Assembly (NCBI RefSeq): GCF_000970085.1
Contig: NZ_CP009506.1
Span: 806,001 to 870,000 of the forward strand
DNA: 64,000 bases
Reading direction: 5' to 3'
Origin: Methanosarcina siciliae T4/M
GTDB taxonomy: Archaea > Halobacteriota > Methanosarcinia > Methanosarcinales > Methanosarcinaceae
Shown here: positions 53,286 through 62,337 of the stretch, in pieces
How positions within the stretch are numbered: the first letter of the stretch is position 1
Layout: each line of letters starts with the position of its first letter
The notes under the pieces: model-generated
Seen by the model: only the letters and a program-made list of their open reading frames with translations
What the model was told of the DNA's origin: nothing
The model's database searches: none
Translations under genes and position numbers: made by a program

Positions 53286-53520
53286 TTTTTAGAGTTTCTT
53301 AGGGTTTAATTCGTTTTTTTTGGGTTTCTTAGGGTTTAATTTAGGGTTTAATTAGGGTTTAATTAGGGTTCAATTAGGGTTTTTAATTTAATTTATAGCC
53401 TAATTTAGGGTTTAATTCAGGATTTCTAATTTAATTTATAGCCTAATTTAGGGTTTAATTCAGGATTTAATTCGGGATTTAATTCGGGATTTAATTCAAA
53501 TTTTAATTCAGGTTTTTATC
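53286..53520. repeat. AGGGTTTAATT repeat tract with a 43-base tandem duplication
   Basis: Degenerate copies of (T)TAGGGTTTAATT occur more than ten times from 53299 to 53510, changing to CAGGATTTAATT and CGGGATTTAATT toward the right. Within it a 43-base unit (TAATTTAATTTATAGCC plus the repeat core) is duplicated at 53384-53426 and 53427-53469. The tract begins 25 bases upstream of the DUF1699 gene. It looks like telomeric TTTAGGG but this is an archaeal chromosome and the repeat is irregular. Confidence 0.85.
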
Positions 53521-54722
53521 TAATTTTTGTTTTTATTTTCAAGTTTAAGACCGAATTAGGGCTTTGAATTCGGCCTGTTATATTTTTTATTAGGTTAAGA
53601 TCTCATAATATTTATTTTTTTATGAATGTTTTTTTACTTTTATTTTTTTCAAAATTTGTTCTTGAAACTGATTCAGTTAATAGCCATACGTTTTACACAT
53701 TCTGTTTTTATCCTTGGTTTTATAATTTTTCTTTCTAGGATTTGTTTTAAGTGGTCAGCACTCTTTTCCCGAATCTTGAAGAATATTTTTTCCTGAATGC
53801 AAAAATTATTATTTTATTTTTGGATGTAACCCTTTTTACATAATTAGTGAAGATGGATATACGTTAACATACCATATTATTTAATATTTTTTTCTGTAAA
53901 TTTCTCCTGTGAAATCCATCAATTCGAATGCTTCGGACAGGGGTTTTAGTTAAATAGTTCTTTTTTATTGTCCTTTTTTTCCTTATCTTTCAGGTAACAC
54001 GGATAAAATACTTACAGTCTCCTTTATGTTTTCAACCTTTTTTACGACCCCTATCATTCTTACCCCCCGACGGTTAAACTGAATTTTCTTCAGAATCAGT
54101 TCTTCTATCTTTGTTTATTTTAACTGACTAACGTATGAATTTTGATTTACACTACAATATTGTTATTCAGTTGACTTGCTTAATTTGCACAGTACTATTT
54201 ATATTTTTACATTAATTATGTTTGATCTACCCTATACATTTTATATATTGTACCTGTATTAAAAAAAGATACACTATTCAATTTGTTTGTTTTCTCTTTA
54301 CTGATTTGTATTTATTTTTATTGATTTACTTACCGAGGTTGTAGCTTTTTCCTCCGGAATGTTTGATCCCAGCCAAATCTCTCCAAACATAATATTTTAA
54401 ATTGTACAGTCATTCTCCTATATTTGTAAAATTAATTACTCTGTAGTGCATTGTTTAAATTTATATGTTTTTTTATATTGTTTTTCTCAACTCCTGCTAT
54501 TTCCTAACTACACTTTAAGGGGCAGTTTTTCCGGAATCTGAATATTTACAGGGGTTATTTCTTGATAAACTGGAACTAAAAAGAGTTGAAGAAATATTGG
54601 CGTAAGGGGAGTTAAAAAGGTTCTTGTAAAGAGGTTGAAATATGTTATGAAAAGAGGATTGAAATACCTGCTTGATGGTCCAAAACCCGGTTTGCGGTAT
54701 GCAGGAAAAAGAGGGCTATTTT
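53521..54722. other. Long AT-rich gap, no gene seen
   Basis: 1.2 kb after the repeat tract contains no convincing frame, hairpin or RNA gene. It is one of the most AT-rich parts of the window. Possible uses are promoter, spacer or replication-related sequence; nothing in it supports a specific one. Confidence 0.4.
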
Positions 54723-56366
54723 TTAGCCTCTCAGGGTCTTTGCCATATAAAGTCCGTCAAGATTATATCCGAGTTTTCGGTAATATTCTCTGGCCCCGAT
54801 TCCACTGATTATTGCAAGTTTCTCATAGCCGGCTTCGGATGCGATTATTTCCGCGTGCTCAATAAGTTCTTTCCCATATCCCCTGTGCTGCCATTCCTTT
54901 TGTTTTGCTCCTTTTCCCACAGGGACCATGGAGCCGTAAACATGCAGTTCTCTTATAAGGGCGGAATCCTGCAGTTCCCGGCGGTGGGGAGCTGCCGGGA
55001 AACGCAGCCGGGTAAAACCTATAAGGACATCTGCCGAAAGATCCTCAAAAGCAATGAAATATTCCGTACCGTTGCAGGCCTCGTAGGTTTCCATGGTAAG
55101 CTCGATATCTTTTTCGTTTATCCTTCCTCCTTTCAGGCTGTTATGTCCTACTTCCCTGCAGCGTATGCAGCGGCATTTGCCTCCTTTTTCCCGGAGTTTT
55201 TCCTCTGCAAGCTGCCTGAGGTTACTCTTTCTGACACCTGCAAAGATCTGGTGGGCGGGAATGTCTCGCTGGATGCGCTGGAGTCTTACCCATTTGGGCA
55301 GGACGGCTTTTATGTCTGCAACAAGTTCTGCAGCCTCTTCATCGGAAAGGGCCTGATATTCTCCGGCTTCCCACATCCTGTACAGCGCTGTGCCTTCGGT
55401 CACAAGGGTCGGATAAATCTTGAGGTAATCCGGTCTGAAGCGCGGATCTTCAAAGAGTTTTTTGAACCCTCTTAGATCGAGTTCTGAATCCGCTCCCGGG
55501 AGGTGGGGCATCATGTGGAAGCCTACTTTAAAGGCGCTGTCTCTTAAAATCCTGTTAGCCCTGACGATTTCTGCAACGCCGTGTCCTCGCTGCATCCGCG
55601 TCAGGATAAAATCATAGACGCTCTGGACTCCAAGCTCAACTTTTGTTCCTCCGAGCCTGAGGAACTCGTCCACATGTTCTTCTGCTGCCCAATCTGGACG
55701 GGTCTCGAATGTTATGCCCACGTTCCGGATATCAGCTACTTCATTAGCTTTCTGGGCCTCTTCAAGAGGGATGTAAGGGGAGGCTTTTCCTATCCTCCAG
55801 GCGTTTTCCCTCCATTCGGTGCCTGTGAAATCGTTCATCGCCTCAAGGCAGCGTTTGCTGAACCATTCCTGATAATCGAGGCTGCGGGCTGAAAATGTGC
55901 CTCCCATGACTATCAGCTCCACCTTTTCCACATCATGGCCTATTTCCTTTAGCTGGGAGAGCCTGGACTGGACCTGGGTGTAAGGGTCAAACTCGTGTTG
56001 AATTGCCCTCATTGCTGCAGGTTCTCTTCCCATGTAGCTCTGAGGGGATTTAAAAGCCGAATTGGGGCCGCCGGGGCAGGGCAGGCAAACTCCGTGAGGA
56101 CATGGGGCAGGGGAGGTCATTACGGCAATTACCGCAACTCCGGAAATTGTCCTTACAGGTTTTCGCCTGAGGAACTCTTTTATTACTGCCTGCTCCTCGG
56201 GTGTACCCTGCATAATTATATCTCCGTTCCTGGGCAGGCTGGCAAGATGATATAGTTTACTTACGTCTTTTTTTACTTTGTTCAACTGGTCTTCGTTTTT
56301 TATTTCCCCGACAAGTACCTTTTCAAGGGTATTCCTGCAGGCCCTCTTATAATCAGTTTCCTTCAT
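54723..56366 (-). CDS. elp3: Elp3-type tRNA uridine acetyltransferase (radical SAM + GNAT)
   Basis: A complete 547-residue Elp3. The radical SAM part carries the Fe-S motif CPHGVCLPCPGG (Cys89, Cys94, Cys97), MGGTFSARSLDYQEWF and the LGVQSVYDFILTRMQRGH strand. Toward residue 420 a Cys-rich turn (KCRCIRCREVGH) binds zinc, and the C-terminal GNAT domain contains GYGKELIEHAEIIASEAGYEKL in shortened form. Alone in archaea it makes cm5U-type changes at wobble U34 of tRNAs. ATG at 56366 follows AAATGAAGG-like bases. It is not in an operon with its neighbours. Confidence 0.93.
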   Translation of the reverse strand: MKETDYKRACRNTLEKVLVGEIKNEDQLNKVKKDVSKLYHLASLPRNGDIIMQGTPEEQAVIKEFLRRKPVRTISGVAVIAVMTSPAPCPHGVCLPCPGGPNSAFKSPQSYMGREPAAMRAIQHEFDPYTQVQSRLSQLKEIGHDVEKVELIVMGGTFSARSLDYQEWFSKRCLEAMNDFTGTEWRENAWRIGKASPYIPLEEAQKANEVADIRNVGITFETRPDWAAEEHVDEFLRLGGTKVELGVQSVYDFILTRMQRGHGVAEIVRANRILRDSAFKVGFHMMPHLPGADSELDLRGFKKLFEDPRFRPDYLKIYPTLVTEGTALYRMWEAGEYQALSDEEAAELVADIKAVLPKWVRLQRIQRDIPAHQIFAGVRKSNLRQLAEEKLREKGGKCRCIRCREVGHNSLKGGRINEKDIELTMETYEACNGTEYFIAFEDLSADVLIGFTRLRFPAAPHRRELQDSALIRELHVYGSMVPVGKGAKQKEWQHRGYGKELIEHAEIIASEAGYEKLAIISGIGAREYYRKLGYNLDGLYMAKTLRG

Positions 56367-56740
56367 TTCAAATTCCGTCTACTTCATTAAAACAGATAAT
56401 TTTACTTTCTCTTTTTGTACGGATGATCATTTCAGTCTTTAACGTTGTACCGGGTGAATGTATCAATTATAATATCCGTGTGGGTGAGTGTATCAAATAT
56501 AAGGTATCCGTAATCGATTACTCCGAATAGTTGTCGATTACTCCGAATAGTTTCTCAATTACAGTACCTGATTACCAATTTCTCTGAGTTGAGCCTCAAT
56601 GAGTTGGGCCTCAATAATAGTATAATATAGTCAATTGATTTGAAGAGGGAATCAATTGACAAGTATCATGGCTGTTATCTGTCACGGATATATTTCCCGG
56701 GTATCCGGAAGGGTTGGCAATTTCGTTTGTCTTGTGTTGA
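56367..56740. other. Intergenic with small direct repeats and a palindrome
   Basis: The 374-base gap upstream of elp3 contains repeats such as TCGATTACTCCGAATAGTT (twice, 56515-56555 region) and GTGAATGTATCAA/GTGAGTGTATCAA, and the perfect inverted repeat at 56630-56660 (separate entry). No gene seen. Confidence 0.5.
56630..56660. promoter_or_regulatory. 11-base perfect inverted repeat
   Basis: GTCAATTGATT (56630-56640) is exactly inverted at 56650-56660 (AATCAATTGAC), spacer TGAAGAGGG. It lies 80 bases past the end of the unknown minus-strand gene at 56741 and 264 bases before elp3. No T-run follows on either strand, so a binding site is as likely as a terminator. Confidence 0.5.
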
Positions 56741-57316
56741 TCAACAGAAATCAAATCCTATGATAAAAGTTCCCAGCCCTATTGCTGGCTTGAGGCCCAT
56801 GACAGATCTTATATATTCATCCGAAGGTGTGGAAGGAGATGCGAGCACAATGTTGTTTATGCTACTCACGCACTCTAAATCCTCACACTTTTGTGGAGGG
56901 AGGACAACGGTGAGAGGTTCCTTACCTGCCTCCTTTGGCTTTGGTACTGCACTTCTGTAAATTACAAAATTTCCCATCACCATCATATCTTTGCATTTTT
57001 TGCACTCTTCGATTTTTTCGGGGTCATAGATATCCTCTCCTACTTTTTCCCCGTATTGCATGAGAATCACATTTGGTCCCTCTGGCCATACATAGTCCAT
57101 GTTGGTTGTAAAGGCTATGATTATCTCTCGCTTGAGAACTTCTTTGATTCCCTGATTGTCTCCGACTCCCATGCCCATCAGGACTGCGCCTTCGGCTTTT
57201 TTCTCGAGCTCAAATATTTTCTCCTTATCTTTTTCATTCAAAACGTACGTATCTTCTACGCCTTTGATGGCTTTAATCCTGCAGAGGACATCCTGAATAA
57301 TATCTTGGCATTCCAA
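56741..57316 (-). CDS. Uncharacterised soluble protein, 191 residues
   Basis: The product starts MECQDIIQDVLCRIKAIKGV and has seven cysteines, including CKKC near 105 and CEDLEC near 144. A Gly-rich GAVLMGMGVGDNQG near 43-56 and a hydrophobic Gly-rich end (GLKPAIGLGTFIIGFDFC) are visible. I do not recognise the family. The Cys pairs could bind a metal or Fe-S cluster. ATG at 57316; codon use is coding-like. It is isolated between gaps of 375 and 960 bases. Confidence 0.6.
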   Translation of the reverse strand: MECQDIIQDVLCRIKAIKGVEDTYVLNEKDKEKIFELEKKAEGAVLMGMGVGDNQGIKEVLKREIIIAFTTNMDYVWPEGPNVILMQYGEKVGEDIYDPEKIEECKKCKDMMVMGNFVIYRSAVPKPKEAGKEPLTVVLPPQKCEDLECVSSINNIVLASPSTPSDEYIRSVMGLKPAIGLGTFIIGFDFC

Positions 57317-58278
57317 AGCTGATACCCCTTGTTGTTTTTTAATCCTATGTTGTGCTGTTCATATAAAATATGATCTTATATAGTTTACCTGTCTGAGATT
57401 CGGGTACCCACTCTTTAGGGGGTCCTTTCTTGAAGCTACTTCTCTACTTTTTCTTTTATATATTTTTCTTATTTTATATTTCTTTTCTCATATCGTCAAT
57501 TTCTAATAGGCTGCATAATTATGCTGCAATCCGAGCAATATGTACAAATTTTGACTTTTATTTATGTAAAATTAATGAAAGTCTGTGCGGAAAATAACTT
57601 AATTGTTTCAAATGTTTATTCCCACTTCGCCTTAATTCCCTAAATTTGCAGGCTTATGGGGTGTTCAGGTACTGTTTCTTTCCGGAAGATGGCTGACACT
57701 GTAATACGTAATTTACCCTGGCTTTTGAAATAATAAAGCCCTTGCTCCTGTTTTACAGTTGAAAAATTGCTGATCCGTGTGAGATGCGGAACGTGAGGTG
57801 TGGAACATTTTTTCCATTTCAAGAGCTTTTTAAAATAAGCAAACCTCAAATAAATGGAGTTTCTACATAATTGGTTTTTAAAATTAGTATTGTTTCAAAT
57901 TCTTTAGCCCTGTTTCCAGAAACACATTATCCTTTTTCCATGGTGTTTTATAAGTATTTCGACTTTGTCTTTTATGTTAACCTCTGACGAATATTCTGCC
58001 CGGGTCCTTTCGACATTTACCGTCATTTGTATCGTTGTTTTGCGCTTTTCCTCTCTAATTTCTCTGAAATAGACCACAAAAGATTTAATAATGCAATTAT
58101 TTTATAGAACACTTGTAATCCAATTTAGAGGGATACGGAGGGAATGAAATCCTCTTCGACAATAGACGAAAATGGACAAGTCTTATTTGGCGAAGAACGG
58201 TGAAACCCTTTAAGTGTTTGATCCCGACACTTCTTCTTACATACGATATATCTTAACAAACATGGAGGAAACAATAAA
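57317..58278. other. Long 5' region of the S-layer gene
   Basis: 960 bases lie before the S-layer gene. The nearer part has TATA-like elements near 58085-58109 (TTTAATAAT, TATTTTATAG), so the transcript leader is probably 150 bases or more. The leader holds a small inverted repeat, AAGTGT (58212-58217) with ACACTT (58227-58232), and a strong ribosome-binding site GGAGG near 58264. A 69-residue minus frame (57640-57849) is not convincing. Confidence 0.45.
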
Positions 58279-60300
58279 ATGAAGAGATTTGCAGCATTAT
58301 CACTGGCTGCCCTCATGCTTCTCACTGTATTTGCATCCGCCGCAACTGCAGCAGACATGATTGAGATCCGTGGTCCAGTGTACAATGGCTCTGACATCGA
58401 GGACATTATTGCTACATATGGCGATGATGGACTCCTTACAATGGATGCAACTGACTTTGCAGCATTCTACTACGACATTGACGATAACGTAACAACCGAA
58501 ACCCTTTCCATTGAACAAGTTGAAGGCACTGAAAACAACGTCATTGGAGAAAACGGTCTCATTTACCAGACAACCATCCAGGAAGTTGAATACGAGTACT
58601 ACAACCCGGATGCCGGCTGGGACAACTACAGCCTGATGGGTTTCTTCGCAGAGAAGTACATTCCAATCAACCCTGACAAGGCAGACAAGCTCTCAAAGCT
58701 CATCCTTGACAGCGATGACAAGTACACCATCAGAACCGGTGAACTCCTCGACCTCGGCGACGGCTACGCTATCGAAGCCAAGCAGGTCGATGTTGACGGT
58801 GAGAAAGTCTGGCTCGAATTCACCAAGGACGGAGAATTCGTAGATGACGAAATTATCTCAGTTTCATCTACTGACGATGAAGCCAACACGTGGGATGTAG
58901 AACTCGATGACATCGAGGACGAAGACGATGTTGTTGTCCTCAAAGTCCATGTCAACCAGGTCTTCCAGGGTGCAGTCGACAGCATTGCCCAGATCGAAGG
59001 TCTCTGGCTCATTGACTACGCAAACGCAATGACCATCGAGTCTGATGACGAATTCGGTAACCTTGACGATGTATCCATCGACGGTGACACCCTTACCATC
59101 ACCAACGAAGACACCTTCACTCTGACCAGGGACTCCGATGAGGAAATCGGTGAGGGTCTCTACTTCACCACAGCTGACACCCCATCCTCTGTACTCAGGT
59201 TCTATGCAATGAAGGAAATCACAGACCCCGGTACCTATGAAATCAGGGGATCAGTCGCTTCCGGCTTTGGTAACCAGGAATGGGATGCAAGCAGCTTTGC
59301 AGGCTTCTACTATGACATCGACGATGATGTTTCCACTGAAAAACTCACAGTCTCCGACCTTGAAGGAAACGTGATAGATGAAGGCGGTCTCGTTTACACC
59401 ACCACCATCGCAAAGGTTGACTACGAGTACGACAACCCGGACGCAGGCTGGGACCAGTACCCTGTTATGGGTTTCTTTGCAGAAGAATACATCCCGATCA
59501 ACCCTGACAAGGCAGACAAGATCGCAAAGCTTATCCTTGACAGCGATGACAAGTACACCATCAGAACCGGTGAAATGCTCGACCTCGGTGACGGCTACGC
59601 TATCGAAGCCAAGCAGGTTGATGTTGACGGTGAGAAAGTCTGGCTCGAATTCACCAAGGACGGAGAATTCGTAGATGACGAAATCATCTCAGTTTCATCA
59701 TCTACTGACGATGAAGCCAACACGTGGGATGTAGAACTCGATGACATCGAGGACGAAGACGATGTTGTTGTCCTCAAAGTCCATGTCAACCAGGTGTTCC
59801 AGGGCGCAGTCGACAGCATTGCCCAGATCGAAGGTCTCTGGCTCATTGACTACGCAAACGCAATGACCATCGAGTCTGATGACGAATTCGGTAACCTTGA
59901 CGATGTATCCATCGACGGTGACACCCTTACCATCAGCAATGAAGACACCTTCACTCTGACCAGGGATTCCGAAGAAGAAATCGGAGAGGGCATGTACTTC
60001 ATGGTCGCTGACACTTCATCCTCTGATCTCAGGTACTACCCATACGTTGAGAAGACCATCGGCGATGAAGTCCCAGGTGCAGAGGAAACCGAGACAGTAA
60101 CCGAAACCGAAACCGAAACTGAACCCTCAGGAGAAGTTACTGAAACCGAAACCGAAACTGAACCCGGAGAAACCGAAACCGAAACCGAAACTGAACCCGG
60201 AGAAACCGAAACTGAACCATCCGGTATTCCTGGATTCGGATTCGTGTTCGGCCTTGTCGGACTCCTCGCAGTAGTTTACCTCGTCAGGAGGAACAACTAA
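58279..60300 (+). CDS. Major S-layer protein, duplicated DUF1608-type domain
   Basis: A 673-residue envelope protein that fits the Methanosarcina major S-layer protein. It has a signal peptide (1-24, ending ATAAD), two tandem S-layer duplication domains (about 30-310 and 320-600), a Thr/Glu tether (ETETETEP, about 610-650) and a C-terminal helix, PGFGFVFGLVGLLAVVY, with the PGF anchor motif. It forms the protein coat. Each domain repeats YIPINPDKADK, YTIRTGE and EIISVSS strands. Acidic composition and a few Asn-X-Thr sites suggest glycosylation. A strong GGAGG ribosome-binding site, a long leader and the downstream terminator fit high expression. Confidence 0.93.
   Translation: MKRFAALSLAALMLLTVFASAATAADMIEIRGPVYNGSDIEDIIATYGDDGLLTMDATDFAAFYYDIDDNVTTETLSIEQVEGTENNVIGENGLIYQTTIQEVEYEYYNPDAGWDNYSLMGFFAEKYIPINPDKADKLSKLILDSDDKYTIRTGELLDLGDGYAIEAKQVDVDGEKVWLEFTKDGEFVDDEIISVSSTDDEANTWDVELDDIEDEDDVVVLKVHVNQVFQGAVDSIAQIEGLWLIDYANAMTIESDDEFGNLDDVSIDGDTLTITNEDTFTLTRDSDEEIGEGLYFTTADTPSSVLRFYAMKEITDPGTYEIRGSVASGFGNQEWDASSFAGFYYDIDDDVSTEKLTVSDLEGNVIDEGGLVYTTTIAKVDYEYDNPDAGWDQYPVMGFFAEEYIPINPDKADKIAKLILDSDDKYTIRTGEMLDLGDGYAIEAKQVDVDGEKVWLEFTKDGEFVDDEIISVSSSTDDEANTWDVELDDIEDEDDVVVLKVHVNQVFQGAVDSIAQIEGLWLIDYANAMTIESDDEFGNLDDVSIDGDTLTISNEDTFTLTRDSEEEIGEGMYFMVADTSSSDLRYYPYVEKTIGDEVPGAEETETVTETETETEPSGEVTETETETEPGETETETETEPGETETEPSGIPGFGFVFGLVGLLAVVYLVRRNN
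58702..59135 (+). repeat. Near-identical direct repeat inside the S-layer gene (partner 59533-59969)
   Basis: The second part of domain 1 and of domain 2 are almost the same at DNA level over some 430 bases, including third codon positions, offset by 831 bases (834 after an added TCA codon near 59700). The first parts of the two domains, by contrast, are clearly diverged. This fits recent gene conversion or strong selection on both. Confidence 0.85.
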
Positions 60301-60310
60301 ATTTTCTGAG

Positions 60311-60345
60311 TGAAGGGTTTTCCTACCCTTCTCTCTTTTAAATTC
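60311..60345 (+). terminator. S-layer gene terminator
   Basis: GAAGGG (60312-60317) pairs with CCCTTC (60326-60331); a T-rich run follows. It lies 11 bases after the stop codon. Confidence 0.7.
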
Positions 60346-60470
60346 TTTTTTGGTTTCTTTTGCAGATAAGTTTTTATTTGTAGATTTCTTAATTCCCTCG
60401 ATGCTTTTAATTCTGAAATCCTGATTCTTTAAACCGTCTGTTTCAGGGTTACAGATCAAGGTGAAATACC

Positions 60471-61052
60471 ATGAAAAAAAGTATAGCTTTAATATCTGTG
60501 TTTGCGGTTTTGATGATCGCGTTTTCAGGCTGCGTGGACAACAATTCCCCTGCAGTTAACGGGACAGACTCGGCCAATCCGGAAACAAATGTAATTTCTG
60601 AGGATGACGTAGCCGGAATAAGCACACTTGAAACTCTTCCTGCAGGCTTTGAGTACGTTGATACCATTCCTCTCTCCACGGATGAAATTAAAAGTGACTA
60701 CAACGCTGAAAATGTCTCCGGGGTCCTTAACGTCTCCGAAGGGATCTACAAAGACTCTAACGAAACTAATTATTATATAGATGCAATCGAACTTGAAGAT
60801 GAAGAAGTTGCAAACAATTTCATCGACGCATACAAAGCTTCTTTCCCTCCGTTGAGCAGTGGCTCCCGTTTTACCGATAAATCCTTTAACGGACATTCCG
60901 CTGTGAAAATCACCGAATATGTTACATCAGGAGGAGAAACCGTTCCCAGATACACCTACATCTGGAACAATGAAAACTATGTGATAGTAGTTTACGGAAA
61001 CACTGCTGAAGAAGCTCCCATCAGGCAGCTGGCAGAAGCAACCGGATACTAA
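60471..61052 (+). CDS. Lipoprotein of unknown function
   Basis: A 193-residue lipoprotein: signal peptide with lipobox AFSGC (Cys21), an Asn-rich acidic linker, then a single domain of about 135 residues beginning LETLPAGFEYVDTIPLS and including SFNGHSAVKITEYV and YTYIWNNENYVIVVYG. The domain has some strands and one helix (EEVANNFIDAYKASF), a pattern common in methanogen lipoproteins but unnamed to me. It follows the S-layer gene by 170 bases and its terminator, with ATG after AAGGTGAAATACC. It is probably exposed on the outer face under the S-layer. Confidence 0.7.
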   Translation: MKKSIALISVFAVLMIAFSGCVDNNSPAVNGTDSANPETNVISEDDVAGISTLETLPAGFEYVDTIPLSTDEIKSDYNAENVSGVLNVSEGIYKDSNETNYYIDAIELEDEEVANNFIDAYKASFPPLSSGSRFTDKSFNGHSAVKITEYVTSGGETVPRYTYIWNNENYVIVVYGNTAEEAPIRQLAEATGY

Positions 61053-61064
61053 TTCCTTTTCAGT

Positions 61065-61095
61065 AAAGTTGATATTCTTCAACTTTTTTATTTCC
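61065..61095 (+). terminator. Lipoprotein gene terminator
   Basis: AAAGTTGA (61065-61072) pairs with TCAACTTT (61079-61086), followed by T-rich sequence, 12 bases after the stop. Confidence 0.7.
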
Positions 61096-61496
61096 TTTTT
61101 AAAATTGACGGCTCCGGATTAATCGGTTGGTATTCCGAATTTTCAAAGCTGGAATCTTTTGTTTTTCTGTTTTACTCTTTGATTCTCTTCCTCGCTTACA
61201 AGCGTCTCAGAAGCTTTTACTTGCCGGCGTGTTCTCTTCATTCGTCTATCTTTTTGTCTTTTCGGGAAAGACCGCTCTCCTACGTCGAGCGGGAAATGAA
61301 CGACACTGTATAGCGAATAACGTCGAAAGGGTCAGAGATATCTTTAATTTAGTCCGCTTGGTTCAGCTCATTACTTAAACCATCAACTAGGGAAGAACAA
61401 GTTCTGTGAACATTGGGAATAAAGGCATATGAACGGAGGGTTAGAATATTTGAATAGGAGATCTAAAAGAACCGAGATGTAAAAAAGGGCAGCAAA
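61096..61496. other. Intergenic between convergent units
   Basis: A 400-base stretch. An 83-codon plus-strand frame at 61127-61378 has no ribosome-binding site and no recognisable composition. The part at 61280-61370 is less AT-rich than typical spacer and could be a small RNA or relic, but I cannot support either. Confidence 0.35.
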
Positions 61497-61548
61497 GCGG
61501 ATAAGAAATAAACTCCCTGGAGTCTCTGTTTATTTCGTTCTTATCCGC
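61497..61548 (-). terminator. Strong terminator of the fwd operon
   Basis: GCGGATAAGAA (61497-61507) pairs perfectly with TTCTTATCCGC (61538-61548), and inside it ATAAAC (61508-61513) pairs with GTTTAT (61528-61533). On the minus strand this comes 31 bases after the fwdC stop and is followed by CCCTTTTTTAC, typical of an intrinsic terminator. Confidence 0.8.
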
Positions 61549-61578
61549 CATACATTTATTTCAAGTATTTCAAGTAGT

Positions 61579-62337
61579 TCACTTTATAAGCAATACGCCT
61601 TTTCCGCCGACGTTAACATCGCCTACGAATTTGCGGTATGTAACGCCTTCGACTTCTTCTGTCCCTTCTTCTTTGTAGGAGGGGAGCAGGTCGGACACTG
61701 CACTTTTGATGATGACCGTGCCGTTCTTCATTTCGCTTGCGGGCATGGTGGCATTGCCTTCGATGACTATTTTTCCGCCGTTGTTTGAGATTGCGGGAAG
61801 GAGCCCTACATCACCTTTTACGAGGATCTCTCCTCCGCACATGTGTTCGCCGAGGTAGTCCTTCGTATTACCGTTGACGGTGATCTTTCCTCCGCGCATG
61901 CCGCAGGCTTCTCCGCGGTAGCCTGCCCCAACATAATAGGAGGCATTTCCGTTGAGGACGATTTCTCCGCCTGCCATCTCGCAGCCGAGCCAGCTGTCAG
62001 CATCGCCGTTGATCACGACCTTTCCGCCCTTCATACCAAAGCCGCAGTGCATGTCCACGTTGCCGTTGATCTCGATCTCTCCTGCGCTCATGTTCTGCCC
62101 TATGCGCTTCACTCTGGAGACATCTCCATCGAAAACTATCTTTGTGTTTTCTACGGAGTCGTTACCTTCTACCTCTACATTAAAGAAGTCTCCGAGGGGG
62201 TAATGTCCGTTTCCGTACCAGACAGGGATCGCCTTAATCTCTTCTGCGGGCTTGCCGGCAAAGTTGTCAGGATTTATATTATCGGCTTCGATGGGGATTT
62301 TATTTGCCTTTTTGAGGGAAAGTTTTACGACCTGCAT
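61579..62337 (-). CDS. fwdC: Formylmethanofuran dehydrogenase subunit C
   Basis: The 252-residue protein is the beta-helix subunit C, with the regular Gly motif repeats such as GDADSWLGCEMAGGEI and GNTKDYLGEHMCGGEI, shared with the C-terminal domain of glutamate synthase. In the enzyme it contacts the A and B subunits. The complex reduces CO2 and methanofuran to formylmethanofuran, or the reverse in methylotrophic growth. It is directly next to fwdA, with the start one base from the fwdA stop. A strong terminator follows, so C is the last gene of the transcript. Confidence 0.93.
   Translation of the reverse strand: MQVVKLSLKKANKIPIEADNINPDNFAGKPAEEIKAIPVWYGNGHYPLGDFFNVEVEGNDSVENTKIVFDGDVSRVKRIGQNMSAGEIEINGNVDMHCGFGMKGGKVVINGDADSWLGCEMAGGEIVLNGNASYYVGAGYRGEACGMRGGKITVNGNTKDYLGEHMCGGEILVKGDVGLLPAISNNGGKIVIEGNATMPASEMKNGTVIIKSAVSDLLPSYKEEGTEEVEGVTYRKFVGDVNVGGKGVLLIK

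Noticed and set aside
53286..53520. True telomere sequence
   Set aside because: The chromosome continues with normal genes on both sides and the repeat is irregular.
54672..55475. Plus-strand frame of 267 codons
   Set aside because: Antisense to elp3, which is certain.
57640..57849. 69-codon minus-strand frame
   Set aside because: Weak start, no homology recognised, lies in spacer before the S-layer gene.
61127..61378. 83-codon plus-strand frame
   Set aside because: No ribosome-binding site, starts inside sequence after a terminator, composition not protein-like.
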